A DNA stretch of 28,569 nucleotides, taken from CAKVLS01 sp045638465. Lineage in GTDB: Bacteria > Bacillota > Clostridia > Christensenellales > UBA1242. The stretch is taken from the NCBI GenBank assembly GCA_045638465.1, contig JAZUBK010000008.1, positions 1 to 28,569 on the forward strand, in the 5' to 3' direction. The position numbers and the translations under genes are program-made. The notes below the pieces were generated by a model that was not told where the DNA came from, searched no databases, and saw only the letters and a list, made by a program, of their open reading frames with translations. Of the stretch, positions 14,477-22,330 are shown one piece after another. The stretch's first letter is position 1. Every line of letters starts with the position of its first letter.

Positions 14477-14986
14477 AATAAGGACCAACTAATTAACGAC
14501 GAGATCGTTTTGCCAAAGGTAAGACTTGTAAGCGAAACAGGTGAGCAATTAGGTATTGTATCAAGCGTTGAGGCAAACCGCATTGCTGATGAGAAAAACT
14601 TGGACTTAGTTTTGATCTCACCACAAGCTGACCCACCAGTTTGCAAGATTATGAACTATGGCAAATTTAAGTTTGAACAAATGAAAAAACTTAAAGAGCA
14701 AAGAAAGAGTCAAAAAGTTATCGAACTAAAAGAAGTTCAACTTTCTATGACTATCGATACTCACGACTTGCAAGTTAAAGCAAAACACGCAAAGAGATTT
14801 CTTGAAGAGGGTAACAAAGTAAAAGTTACAATCAAAATGAGAGGTCGTCAACAAGCTAGACCAGAGGCTGGTATTGCAGTTATGGCTACATTTGTTGATA
14901 TGTTAGAAGGCTTAGCTATGATCGAAAAGAACGCTGAGATTCTTGGTCGTAATATCATAATGATACTTGCACCTAATAAAAAATAA
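14474..14986 (+). CDS. infC: Translation initiation factor IF-3, started at AUU
   Basis: IF-3 binds the 30S subunit, keeps 50S away and checks the start codon. With the ATT start the product is 170 residues, normal for the family. The N-terminal domain has INKDQLINDEI, PKVRLVSETGEQLG and ISPQADPPVCKIMNYGKFKFE; the C-terminal domain has TIKMRGRQQARPEAG. A start at the later TTG (14510) would remove 12 conserved residues and would have no Shine-Dalgarno. In Escherichia coli and Geobacillus infC also begins with AUU, letting IF-3 repress its own translation by rejecting the non-standard codon; the same loop is expected here. It heads the rpmI-rplT operon and lies behind the L20 leader. Confidence 0.95.
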   Translation: MNKDQLINDEIVLPKVRLVSETGEQLGIVSSVEANRIADEKNLDLVLISPQADPPVCKIMNYGKFKFEQMKKLKEQRKSQKVIELKEVQLSMTIDTHDLQVKAKHAKRFLEEGNKVKVTIKMRGRQQARPEAGIAVMATFVDMLEGLAMIEKNAEILGRNIIMILAPNKK

Positions 14987-15012
14987 TAAAATCATTTTTA
15001 AGGAGAAAAATT

Positions 15013-15207
15013 ATGCCAAAACAAAAAACAAATAGTTCTGCTAAAAAAAGATTTAGAGTAAAACCATCTGGAGTTATCAAAAGAGCTCAACAAGGCAGAA
15101 GACACATTTTAACAAAGAAAACAACTAAAAACAAAAGAGATCTAAGACAAGGTACTTATGTAGATGCTACTCAAGCAAAAACAATTAAGACTTTGGTACA
15201 AGGCTAA
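15013..15207 (+). CDS. rpmI: 50S ribosomal protein L35
   Basis: The 64-residue basic protein has the L35 signature (MPKQKTNSSAKKRFRVKPSG, RRHILTKKTTKNKRDLR). It is part of the large subunit. Shine-Dalgarno AAGGAGA precedes ATG, and the gene lies between infC and rplT in the conserved order, 26 bp after infC. Confidence 0.96.
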   Translation: MPKQKTNSSAKKRFRVKPSGVIKRAQQGRRHILTKKTTKNKRDLRQGTYVDATQAKTIKTLVQG

Positions 15208-15222
15208 TAGGAGGAAGACATA

Positions 15223-15579
15223 ATGAGAATTAAAAGAAGTGTTAACAAACAAAAACATAAGAAAGCTATTCTAAAAGCCGCTAAAGGTTATAGAGGCGCA
15301 AAATCTACACTAGTTAGAGTAGCAAACCAAGCTGTTATGAAGAGCGGACAATACGCTTATATTGGTAGAAGACTAAGAAAAAGAGATATGAGAAGTCTAT
15401 GGATCGCAAGAATCAACGCTGCTTGTAGAATCAATGGCCTTTCATATAGCCAATTTATGCACGGTTTGAAAGTTTCAAACATCACTCTTAACAGAAAAGT
15501 TCTTGCTGAGATGGCTGTTTCAGACAAAGACGCATTTGCAGCACTTGCTGAAACTGCAAAAAAACAACTTGCAAAATAA
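15223..15579 (+). CDS. rplT: 50S ribosomal protein L20
   Basis: The 118-residue protein matches L20 in length and motifs (KAAKGYRGAKS, RRLRKRDMRSLWIARINAA, GLSYSQFMHGL). Besides its role in early 50S assembly, L20 binds the infC leader mRNA in Firmicutes and represses the operon; the leader at 14321 fits that. Ribosome-binding site AGGAGGA follows the rpmI stop directly. A strong terminator ends the operon. Confidence 0.97.
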   Translation: MRIKRSVNKQKHKKAILKAAKGYRGAKSTLVRVANQAVMKSGQYAYIGRRLRKRDMRSLWIARINAACRINGLSYSQFMHGLKVSNITLNRKVLAEMAVSDKDAFAALAETAKKQLAK

Positions 15580-15584
15580 TTCTT

Positions 15585-15623
15585 AACTTGTAAGGAAAGC
15601 AGTTTTCCTTACAAGTTTTTTTT
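15585..15623 (+). terminator. Strong terminator of the infC-rpmI-rplT operon
   Basis: A 14-bp perfect stem (AACTTGTAAGGAAA with TTTCCTTACAAGTT) has a 5-nt loop and a long T-run. Confidence 0.94.
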
Positions 15624-15675
15624 AGTATCGCAAACTATAAGCAAACTAAAAGCTATTTTTTAAAGGAATAATCAT

Positions 15676-16422
15676 ATGCAATATATTACCTCAAGTTCAA
15701 ATAGTTTAATAAAAGAAGTAGCAAAATACAAAGATGGTAAAGACGATGCCATCTTGGTAGAAGGCGTAAAAATAATCAAAGAAGTGGCTAAATATGGCCT
15801 TTATTGTGATAAACTATTTGTTCTAGAAGACAAATTTGAAATTGTAAAAGATTATATTAACCCAAACTGCGAAGTGTATTTTGTATCTCAAAATGTACTA
15901 GAAAAACTATCTTCAACTAAAACTCCTCAAGGGGTAGTTGGTGTTGTAAAAGTTAGTGACAAAAAATTATCTGCCCCAAAAGGTAACTTTTTGGTGTTAG
16001 ATAATTTACAAGACCCAGGAAATTTTGGTACAATATGTCGTAGTGCTTTGGGAGCAAACTTTTTAGATATTTATGTTATAGATTGTCCAAGTTACAAATC
16101 AAGTAAAATGATTCGTAGCACCATGGGTACAATCTTTGGCCTAAACATCTATCAAGTAAGCTATGAAACACTAAATCAGTTGCTAACTAGCAACAACTTG
16201 CCACTACTAGTGGCAGATTTGGACGGAGAAAACATCTTTGCCTACACACCACCTAAACAATTTGGTATCGCTATCGGAAATGAAGGAAATGGTGTAAGCA
16301 AAGAAGTTATTTCTATGTCAAACCAAAAAATTACAATACCTATGCACAATGATTTAGAATCTCTTAACGCAGGAGTAAGTGCAGGTATATGTATGTACGT
16401 ATTATCAAATAAAAGGAGTTAA
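15676..16422 (+). CDS. SpoU/TrmH-family RNA 2'-O-methyltransferase
   Basis: The 248-residue protein has an N-terminal RNA-binding part (SSSNSLIKEVAKY, ILVEGVKII; residues 1-95) and a C-terminal SPOUT knot domain. SPOUT motif 1 is LQDPGNFGTICRSA, motif 2 is IAIGNEGNGVS and motif 3 is ESLNAGVSAGI. It transfers a methyl group from S-adenosylmethionine to a ribose 2'-OH of rRNA or tRNA. The exact target is not predictable; the layout is that of RlmB/YsgA-like proteins. The gene follows rplT, as in many clostridia. Its last codons contain the AAGGAG site of yebC, so the two are probably co-transcribed. No clear promoter was seen in 15624-15675. Confidence 0.92.
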   Translation: MQYITSSSNSLIKEVAKYKDGKDDAILVEGVKIIKEVAKYGLYCDKLFVLEDKFEIVKDYINPNCEVYFVSQNVLEKLSSTKTPQGVVGVVKVSDKKLSAPKGNFLVLDNLQDPGNFGTICRSALGANFLDIYVIDCPSYKSSKMIRSTMGTIFGLNIYQVSYETLNQLLTSNNLPLLVADLDGENIFAYTPPKQFGIAIGNEGNGVSKEVISMSNQKITIPMHNDLESLNAGVSAGICMYVLSNKRS

Positions 16423-16425
16423 TTT

Positions 16426-17160
16426 ATGTCAGGACATAGCAAATGGGCAAACATCAGAAGAACAAAAGGCAAAACTGATGCTGCAAGAGGACAAACATTT
16501 ACAAAAATCGGTAGAGAAATAGCTGTAGCCGTAAAAGCTGGTGGCCCAGACCCGACTACAAACTCAAAACTAAAAGATATAATCGCCAAAGCTAAGAAAA
16601 ACAATATGCCAAATGATACTATCCAAAGAAGCATCAAAAAGGCAAGTGGCGAAATCAATGCTATCAACTACGAAGAAATAACATATGAAGGATATGGTAT
16701 CGGTGGTAGCGCAGTTATAGTAAAATGCCTAACCGATAACAAAAACCGTTCTGCAGGTGATGTAAGACATGCTTTTGACAAAATGGGCGGAAGCTTAGGT
16801 GCTACAGGTTGTGTATCTTATATGTTCGATAACAAAGGTTTGCTTTACCTAGAGAAAAAACCAGGTATGGTAGAAGATGACATTATTATGATGTGTCTTG
16901 AGGCAGAGGCAGAAGATGTTGTTGACGATGGCGATTGCTACGAAATCATTACAACACCTGCAAACTTCAGCACAGTAAAAGAAACTTTGGAAAACCAAGG
17001 TCTTGTATTTGACGAAGCTGCAGTAGAACTTGTACCTCAATCAACAATTTCTCTTGATAGCGAACAAATGGCAAAATTCGAAAAACTTATCGATATGCTA
17101 GAAGAGCTAGACGATGTACAAGAAGTTTTCCATAATGTAGACCTTCCAGACGAAGAATAA
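16426..17160 (+). CDS. yebC: YebC/TACO1-family protein (translation or transcription regulator)
   Basis: The 244-residue protein begins with the family hallmark MSGHSKWANIRRTKGKTDAARG, followed by FTKIGREI and GGPDPTTNSKL, and has the later segments ITYEGYG and AFDKMGGSLG. YebC-family members were described as DNA-binding regulators, and more recently as factors that help ribosomes through proline-rich stretches. The Pro-rich tails in this window make that second role of some interest. Only 3 bp separate it from the methyltransferase stop, and its ribosome-binding site lies in that gene. It lies upstream of ruvC, the usual order, but a terminator separates it from ruvC here. Confidence 0.95.
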   Translation: MSGHSKWANIRRTKGKTDAARGQTFTKIGREIAVAVKAGGPDPTTNSKLKDIIAKAKKNNMPNDTIQRSIKKASGEINAINYEEITYEGYGIGGSAVIVKCLTDNKNRSAGDVRHAFDKMGGSLGATGCVSYMFDNKGLLYLEKKPGMVEDDIIMMCLEAEAEDVVDDGDCYEIITTPANFSTVKETLENQGLVFDEAAVELVPQSTISLDSEQMAKFEKLIDMLEELDDVQEVFHNVDLPDEE

Positions 17161-17167
17161 TCAAAAT

Positions 17168-17202
17168 AAAAAACTAGTCAATTTATATGGCTAGTTTTTT
17201 TT
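17168..17202 (+). terminator. Intrinsic terminator between yebC and ruvC
   Basis: AAAAAACTAGTC (17168-17179, starting at 17168) pairs with GGCTAGTTTTTT (17189-17200, one G-U) across a 9-nt loop and is followed by more Ts. Confidence 0.82.
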
Positions 17203-17256
17203 ATACTTTGTTTGGTATGTATAAATAAAATTATATTTATATATTAATACTTATGT

Positions 17257-17285
17257 TTGACTTTTTTTTGCAAAGCAAATATACT
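17257..17285 (+). promoter_or_regulatory. Promoter of the ruvCAB-queA operon
   Basis: TTGACT, a 17-bp spacer and TATACT. Transcription would start near 17292, right at the ruvC ribosome-binding site. Confidence 0.75.
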
Positions 17286-17303
17286 TTTAGTAGAAGGTAT
17301 ATT

Positions 17304-17792
17304 ATGGTTATTTTAGGCATAGACCCAGGCTTTGCAATCATTGGTTATGGGGTTATAGAAAAAGGCAGAGATATAAAAGTAATCGACTACGGAGTAATCA
17401 CAACACCAAAAGAAGATAACATAGCAAAAAGGCTAGAAACTTCTTACAACGCAATGGTGGCTTTGATTGACAAATTCAAACCCGACGCTATTGCGATAGA
17501 AGAACTTTTTTATTTCAAAAACCAAACAACAGTAATCAACGTTGCCCAAGCAAGAGGAATTATTGTACTTGCGTGTTCTCAAAGTAAAACACCTATTTAT
17601 GAGTACACACCACTTCAGGTAAAACAAGCAATTACAGGCAACGGCAGAGCGGAGAAAAAACAAATTCAGTATATGGTTACCAATATCTTGGGGCTTTCTA
17701 AAGTTCCAAAACCAGACGATGCTGCAGACGCACTAGCCATAGCTATTACTCATAGCCAAACAAATAACCTAATTTCAAATAATAGAATGTAA
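17304..17792 (+). CDS. ruvC: Holliday junction resolvase RuvC
   Basis: This endonuclease cuts four-way DNA junctions. The 162-residue length is normal. Acidic residues of the active site are visible: D7 (GIDPGF), E66 (IAIEELF), and the pair in PDDAADA (D138/D139 and D142). The Gly-rich ITGNGRAEKKQ stretch is also typical. An earlier in-frame ATG exists at 17253, but it lies upstream of the promoter. The ATG at 17304 has AGAAGG 6 nt before it and puts D7 and E66 at the same numbers as in Escherichia coli, so it is chosen. The gene heads ruvC-ruvA-ruvB-queA. Confidence 0.96.
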   Translation: MVILGIDPGFAIIGYGVIEKGRDIKVIDYGVITTPKEDNIAKRLETSYNAMVALIDKFKPDAIAIEELFYFKNQTTVINVAQARGIIVLACSQSKTPIYEYTPLQVKQAITGNGRAEKKQIQYMVTNILGLSKVPKPDDAADALAIAITHSQTNNLISNNRM

Positions 17793-17802
17793 GGAGAAAA
17801 CA

Positions 17803-18387
17803 ATGTTTGCTTTTTTAGAAGGAACAATCGTATATAAACAAGACGGAATACTAATCGTAAATGTTGGTGGCGTAGGATACGAACTTTGCATCTCAAACTA
17901 CACAGCATATGCCTTGCCAAATCCAAATGAAAGTGCAAGAGTTCTTACATATCTTCAAGTAAAAGAAGATGGTGTATGTCTATATGGTTTTGCAACTAGC
18001 GAGGAAAAAGATTTATTCCTAAAGCTTATCACCGTAAGCGGTGTAGGGCCAAAAGGTGCAATCGGTATTTTGTCAAATATCTCTATGCAAGATTTAATCA
18101 AAGCTATATCTCTTGGCGATATCAAAGTTCTATCTTCTATCAAAGGTATCGGCAAAAAGACAGCAGAGAGAATCTCTATTGAACTAAAAGACAAAGTAAC
18201 CTTTGAAGGTAGCTTTGATGTTCCTGAGCAAATTGTCGATACTAAAGCCGTTGATGAGGCTATTACAGTTTTGGTATCTTTGGGGGTTTCTAAAAATGAT
18301 GCTTTACGCCTTGCAAGAGAGTATGCTAAAGAAGATAGCACCGCAGAAGAAATAGTATCAAAAGCACTAAGGGGGTTAGGTAATTAA
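17803..18387 (+). CDS. ruvA: Holliday junction branch migration protein RuvA
   Basis: RuvA binds the junction as a tetramer and loads the RuvB motor. The 194-residue protein has the N-terminal OB fold (MFAFLEGTIVYKQDGILIVNVGGVGYEL), two helix-hairpin-helix motifs (SGVGPKGAIGIL and IKGIGKKTAERI) and the C-terminal RuvB-binding helices (EAITVLVSLGVSKNDALRLA). The site AAGGAG overlaps the ruvC stop codon region. Its stop overlaps the ruvB start by one base. Confidence 0.97.
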   Translation: MFAFLEGTIVYKQDGILIVNVGGVGYELCISNYTAYALPNPNESARVLTYLQVKEDGVCLYGFATSEEKDLFLKLITVSGVGPKGAIGILSNISMQDLIKAISLGDIKVLSSIKGIGKKTAERISIELKDKVTFEGSFDVPEQIVDTKAVDEAITVLVSLGVSKNDALRLAREYAKEDSTAEEIVSKALRGLGN

Positions 18388-19436
18388 TGGACGATTTATT
18401 CCAAAGTACACGCACAATGACCGATGTTGAGATCGAAAATTCTTTGCGACCTACAACCCTAAATGACTATGTCGGCCAAAAAAAGATAAAAGACAGCCTT
18501 ACAATCTATATCGAGGCTGCAAAAAATAGAAAAGAAGCCCTAGATCACGTGCTTTTATACGGCCCTCCTGGTCTTGGTAAAACTACACTTTCACATATCA
18601 TAGCCAACGAACTAGGCTCTCAAATAAAGATCACATCTGGTCCTACTATCGAACACGCCGCAGACCTTGCAGCGATTTTGACAAATCTTAATAAAAATGA
18701 TGTTTTGTTTATTGACGAAATACATAGACTAAACCACTCAGTTGAAGAAATCTTATATCCCGCAATGGAAGACTATGCCCTAGATTTTATCGTAGGCAAA
18801 GGCCCATCTGCACGAAATATGAGACTCAAGATTCAACCTTTTACACTTATTGGCGCAACCACCAAAGCAGGTAGTATCAGTTCACCACTTCGTGATAGAT
18901 TTGGCGTACTAGCAAGACTAGAGCTATATAGCACAGAAGAACTTGCAACTATCGTAAAACGTAGTGCGGGGATTTTGAACATTGCAATTGACGATGATGC
19001 AGTGCTAGAAATAGGCAAAAGAAGTAGGGGAACACCTCGTATAGCCAATAGAATTTTGAAAAGAGTAAGAGATTATGCCGAAGTAAAGGGTAATGGAAAA
19101 ATTGACCTAGCCATCGCAAAGGCCGCTCTAAATCTTATGGAAATAGACGATCTAGGCCTTGACTTTATCGATAGAAGAATACTTCTTAATATTCTAAATA
19201 AATTTGGTGGTGGCCCAGTTGGTCTTGATACATTGGCCGCTGCTACTGGCGAAGAGTCTGGAACAATCGAAGATGTATATGAGCCATACCTTATCCAATT
19301 AGGATTTATCGCTCGTACTCCTCGTGGCAGAATTGCCCTTGCTCCAGCATACAAACATTTGGGCGTAGAACTATCTGCAGACAAACAAACCCAACTAAAC
19401 AATATCCAAAAAGGACTAAATGATATAAATGAATGA
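18387..19436 (+). CDS. ruvB: Holliday junction helicase motor RuvB
   Basis: This AAA+ ATPase drives branch migration with RuvA. The 349-residue protein has Walker A GPPGLGKTT, Walker B VLFIDEIHRL, sensor 1 FTLIGATT, an arginine finger region in SPLRDRFG, and the C-terminal winged helix (GGGPVGLDTLAA, YEPYLIQLGFIARTPRGR). It starts inside the ruvA stop (TAATG), which indicates translational coupling, and overlaps queA by 8 bases. Confidence 0.98.
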   Translation: MDDLFQSTRTMTDVEIENSLRPTTLNDYVGQKKIKDSLTIYIEAAKNRKEALDHVLLYGPPGLGKTTLSHIIANELGSQIKITSGPTIEHAADLAAILTNLNKNDVLFIDEIHRLNHSVEEILYPAMEDYALDFIVGKGPSARNMRLKIQPFTLIGATTKAGSISSPLRDRFGVLARLELYSTEELATIVKRSAGILNIAIDDDAVLEIGKRSRGTPRIANRILKRVRDYAEVKGNGKIDLAIAKAALNLMEIDDLGLDFIDRRILLNILNKFGGGPVGLDTLAAATGEESGTIEDVYEPYLIQLGFIARTPRGRIALAPAYKHLGVELSADKQTQLNNIQKGLNDINE

Positions 19437-20457
19437 TTTGACTAAAACTTCTAGTTATTATTACGATTTGCCCGAAAGTCTAATCGCTCAAACTCCAATC
19501 GAGCCAAGGGATCACTCAAGGCTTTTGGTTTATAATAGATCTGAAAAACAAATCGAGCACAAGCACTTTTATGACATAGTAGACTATTTGCACGAAGGCG
19601 ACGTTTTGGTTGTAAACAATACCAAGGTTATTCCTTGCAGACTTATCGGAAAAAAAGATACTGGTGCTGTCATAGAAGTTTTTATAATGAAAAAACTAAA
19701 TGGCACCGATTGGGAAGCCCTTGTTAAACCAGGCAAAAGATGTAAAATAGGTACAGTTGTTACATTTAGTGACAAATTAAAGTGCGAAATAATAGGCGAT
19801 ACAGATTTTGGTGGTAGAATTGTTAGATTTATTTTTGAGGGTACTTTTGAGACTGTGTTATCAGAAGTTGGCGTTATGCCACTTCCACCATATATCAAAG
19901 AAAAATTAAAAGACCAAAACCGTTATCAAACAGTTTATTCAAAAATAGATGGTAGTGCCGCAGCACCGACCGCAGGTCTACATTTTACTCCTGAGCTTAT
20001 GCAAAAGCTAAAAGATAAAGGTGTAAAAATAGCCGAAGTATTGCTTCATGTAGGTCTTGGTACTTTTAGACCTGTTAAATGTGATAATATTTTAGAACAC
20101 GATATGCATAGTGAATACTTCGAAGTAACTGAAGAAACTGCAAAACTAATCAACGATACAAAAGCCGCTGGTGGTAGAGTAGTTGCCGTTGGTACAACAT
20201 CAGTTAGAGTTTTAGAGTCTGCATCAGAAGATGGCAAACTTCTTGCAAAATCTGGTAATACAAAAATATTTATCTATCCATCATACAAATTCAAAATGGT
20301 AGACTGTTTGATTACAAACTTCCATTTGCCAGAAAGTACACTTATTATGCTTGTTAGTGCCTTTGCTGGATATGAGGATACAATGAACTTTTATAAAAAA
20401 GCCGTTGAAGAAAAATATAGATTCTTTAGTTTCGGCGACTCTACATTTATCTATTAA
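19429..20457 (+). CDS. queA: S-adenosylmethionine:tRNA ribosyltransferase-isomerase QueA
   Basis: QueA transfers and isomerises the ribose of S-adenosylmethionine onto preQ1 in tRNA, giving epoxyqueuosine. The 342-residue length is normal. Motifs are YDLPESLIAQTPIEPRDHSRLLV, VLVVNNTKVIPCRL, SAAAPTAGLHFTPEL, LHVGLGTFRPV, MHSEYFEV and NFHLPESTLIMLVSAF. The ATG lies within the end of ruvB (8-base overlap) with an AAGGA-like site upstream. It is followed after 86 bp by tgt, which acts one step earlier in the same pathway. Confidence 0.97.
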   Translation: MNDLTKTSSYYYDLPESLIAQTPIEPRDHSRLLVYNRSEKQIEHKHFYDIVDYLHEGDVLVVNNTKVIPCRLIGKKDTGAVIEVFIMKKLNGTDWEALVKPGKRCKIGTVVTFSDKLKCEIIGDTDFGGRIVRFIFEGTFETVLSEVGVMPLPPYIKEKLKDQNRYQTVYSKIDGSAAAPTAGLHFTPELMQKLKDKGVKIAEVLLHVGLGTFRPVKCDNILEHDMHSEYFEVTEETAKLINDTKAAGGRVVAVGTTSVRVLESASEDGKLLAKSGNTKIFIYPSYKFKMVDCLITNFHLPESTLIMLVSAFAGYEDTMNFYKKAVEEKYRFFSFGDSTFIY

Positions 20458-20543
20458 TCGTATTTATAGTAAAATTTTTTGCCTCTAATATTTGATTAAT
20501 AGGTTAATATTACAAATAATAAATTTAATTAAAAGGAACAAAA

Positions 20544-21659
20544 ATGAAAAATTTTTGGTTTGAAACAACACATATAGACCCAAATAGTGGCGCAAGAACA
20601 GGTATTTTTCACACTCCACATGGAGATATAGAAACACCTATTTATATGCCAGTTGGCACACAAGCCACTGTTAAAAGTTTGACTCCTGAGGAGCTTTACG
20701 AAATAGGATCACAAATTATCCTTTCAAATACTTACCATCTGCATCTAAGACCAGGTGAAGATATAGTAAAAAAAGCTGGTGGCCTTCACAAGTTTATGGA
20801 CTTTAATAAACCAATACTTACCGATAGTGGTGGTTTTCAAGTTTTTTCTTTGTCAGATCTTAACAAAATTACCGAAGATGGAGTAGAATTCAAATCTCAC
20901 CTAAACGGTGAAAGATTGTTTATGACTCCAGAAAAATGTATGCAAATACAAAATGATTTAGGTAGTGATATCATTATGGCGTTTGACGAATGTAGCCCTT
21001 ATGGTGCAACAAAAGATTATGCAAAGAAAGCGCTAGAGCGTACAATCAGATGGCTTGACAGATGTTACGAGGTTCAAAAGAACGAACACCAAATGCTATT
21101 TCCTATCGTCCAAGGAAACTTTTATAAAGACCTAAGACTAGAAAGTTTACAAAGAACATTACCTTATGTAAAGTGCGGTATTGCAATAGGTGGTTTGTCA
21201 GTAGGTGAGCCAAAGCAAGAAATGTATGATATTCTAGACGTGCTAAAACCTCATTACCCAGAAGACTCACCAAGATATCTTATGGGTGTTGGAAGCCCAG
21301 ATTGCCTTATTGAAGGCGTTTTGAGAGGTATAGATATGTTCGACTGCGTTTTGGCTACACGTATTGCACGTAACGGCACTGCTTTTACTAGCAAAGGCAA
21401 AATCGTAGTTCGTAACGCAAAGTACAAAGAAGACTTTTCGCCTTTGGACGATGAGTGTGATTGTTATTGCTGCAAACATTACACCAAAGCATACCTTCGT
21501 CACCTTATCAATACCAATGAGATTTTGGGCGGAAGAATGTTGAGTCTTCACAATCTAAGATTCTTAATCAAACTTATGGAAGACGTTAGACAATCTATCA
21601 AAGAAGATAGATTTTTGGAGTTTAGAGAAGAATTTTACAAAAAATACGGAGATAAATAA
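20544..21659 (+). CDS. tgt: tRNA-guanine transglycosylase
   Basis: Tgt exchanges guanine-34 of tRNAs with GUN anticodons for preQ1. The 371-residue protein has TDSGGFQVFSL with the catalytic/binding Asp, MAFDECSPYG, GGLSVGEPKQEM, DCVLATRIARNGTAFT, and the zinc site DCYCC...H (Cys-x-Cys-x2-Cys then His about 25 residues later). It has ribosome-binding site AAGGA. The 86-bp gap after queA holds no clear terminator, preQ1 riboswitch or convincing promoter, so it may share the ruv-queA transcript. Confidence 0.98.
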   Translation: MKNFWFETTHIDPNSGARTGIFHTPHGDIETPIYMPVGTQATVKSLTPEELYEIGSQIILSNTYHLHLRPGEDIVKKAGGLHKFMDFNKPILTDSGGFQVFSLSDLNKITEDGVEFKSHLNGERLFMTPEKCMQIQNDLGSDIIMAFDECSPYGATKDYAKKALERTIRWLDRCYEVQKNEHQMLFPIVQGNFYKDLRLESLQRTLPYVKCGIAIGGLSVGEPKQEMYDILDVLKPHYPEDSPRYLMGVGSPDCLIEGVLRGIDMFDCVLATRIARNGTAFTSKGKIVVRNAKYKEDFSPLDDECDCYCCKHYTKAYLRHLINTNEILGGRMLSLHNLRFLIKLMEDVRQSIKEDRFLEFREEFYKKYGDK

Positions 21660-21678
21660 TTTTTTGAGACAAAACAAT

Positions 21679-21706
21679 TTGTCAAAAAAGTTATTTGCGA
21701 TATAAT
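21679..21706 (+). promoter_or_regulatory. Promoter of yajC, overlapping an inverted repeat
   Basis: TTGTCA, a 16-bp spacer and TATAAT. The -35 box lies in the right arm of an imperfect inverted repeat at 21660-21689. Site AAGGAGA follows at 21720-21726. Confidence 0.72.
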
Positions 21707-21734
21707 AAAACTATTAATATAAGGAGAAATAAAT

Positions 21735-22283
21735 ATGAACTTAAATATGTTACTTAGTGACAGCGCTGCTGGTGGATTTGCACAAGCTTGGCCACTTCTA
21801 CTAGTTTTGGTATTGTTTATAGCGCTAATGTTGTGGAATGTTTTGTCTGGAAGAAAAAGACAAAATGAATCAGAAAAAATGTTGAGCGAACTAAAAGTTG
21901 GAGATAAAGTTGTAACCAACGCAGGTGTTTATGGTGAGATTGTATCTATCAGACACACAAACTTTGGTAAAGTAGCTCTTATCAAATCTGGCGAAGATGA
22001 CAAAGTAAGTTATCTTAGCGTTAACCTTTCTGTTATCCTTGGCATTGATGAAAAACACGATGTTGTAGTAGACGCAGATGGCAATATTATTGACCCAGAA
22101 GCAGAAAAAGAAGAACAAGAAGAAGCAAAAGTAGAAGAAAAACCTTCTACAAAACCTGTAGAGTCAAAAGAAGAAAAGACAGAAACTCCAAAAGCAGAGA
22201 AAAAAGCCCCAGCAAAAAAGACAACAACAAAAAAATCTACAACAACCACAGCTAAAAAATCAACTACAAAAACAGAAAAATAA
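21735..22283 (+). CDS. yajC: YajC-family Sec accessory protein with a long charged tail
   Basis: YajC is the small membrane partner of SecD-SecF. The 182-residue product has an N-terminal membrane helix (WPLLLVLVLFIALMLWNVL, about residues 19-37), the typical RKRQNESEKMLSELKVGDKVVTNAGVYGEI core, and a short beta domain to about residue 98. Residues 107-182 are an extra low-complexity tail: first Glu/Lys-rich, then Lys/Thr/Ala-rich like a histone tail (APAKKTTTKKS). Usual YajC is about 85-115 residues, so the tail nearly doubles it. It probably faces the cytoplasm and could contact acidic or nucleic acid partners; that is inference. It lies upstream of secD-secF with one gene between. Confidence 0.92.
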   Translation: MNLNMLLSDSAAGGFAQAWPLLLVLVLFIALMLWNVLSGRKRQNESEKMLSELKVGDKVVTNAGVYGEIVSIRHTNFGKVALIKSGEDDKVSYLSVNLSVILGIDEKHDVVVDADGNIIDPEAEKEEQEEAKVEEKPSTKPVESKEEKTETPKAEKKAPAKKTTTKKSTTTTAKKSTTKTEK

Positions 22284-22299
22284 TCATAAAAATTAAATT

Positions 22300-22330
22300 C
22301 TCTCATATCTTATGATATGGGAGATTTTTT
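22300..22330 (+). terminator. Terminator-like hairpin that contains the ribosome-binding site of the next gene
   Basis: CTCTCATATC (22300-22309) pairs with GATATGGGAG (22314-22323, one G-U) across TTAT. A run of Ts at 22325-22330 runs straight into ATG 22331. GGGAG in the 3' arm is the only Shine-Dalgarno of the next gene. Confidence 0.8.

Noticed and set aside
17253..17303. Earlier ATG of ruvC
   Set aside because: It precedes the TTGACT-TATACT promoter, and the extension (MFDFFLQSKYTFSRRYI) has no counterpart in RuvC.
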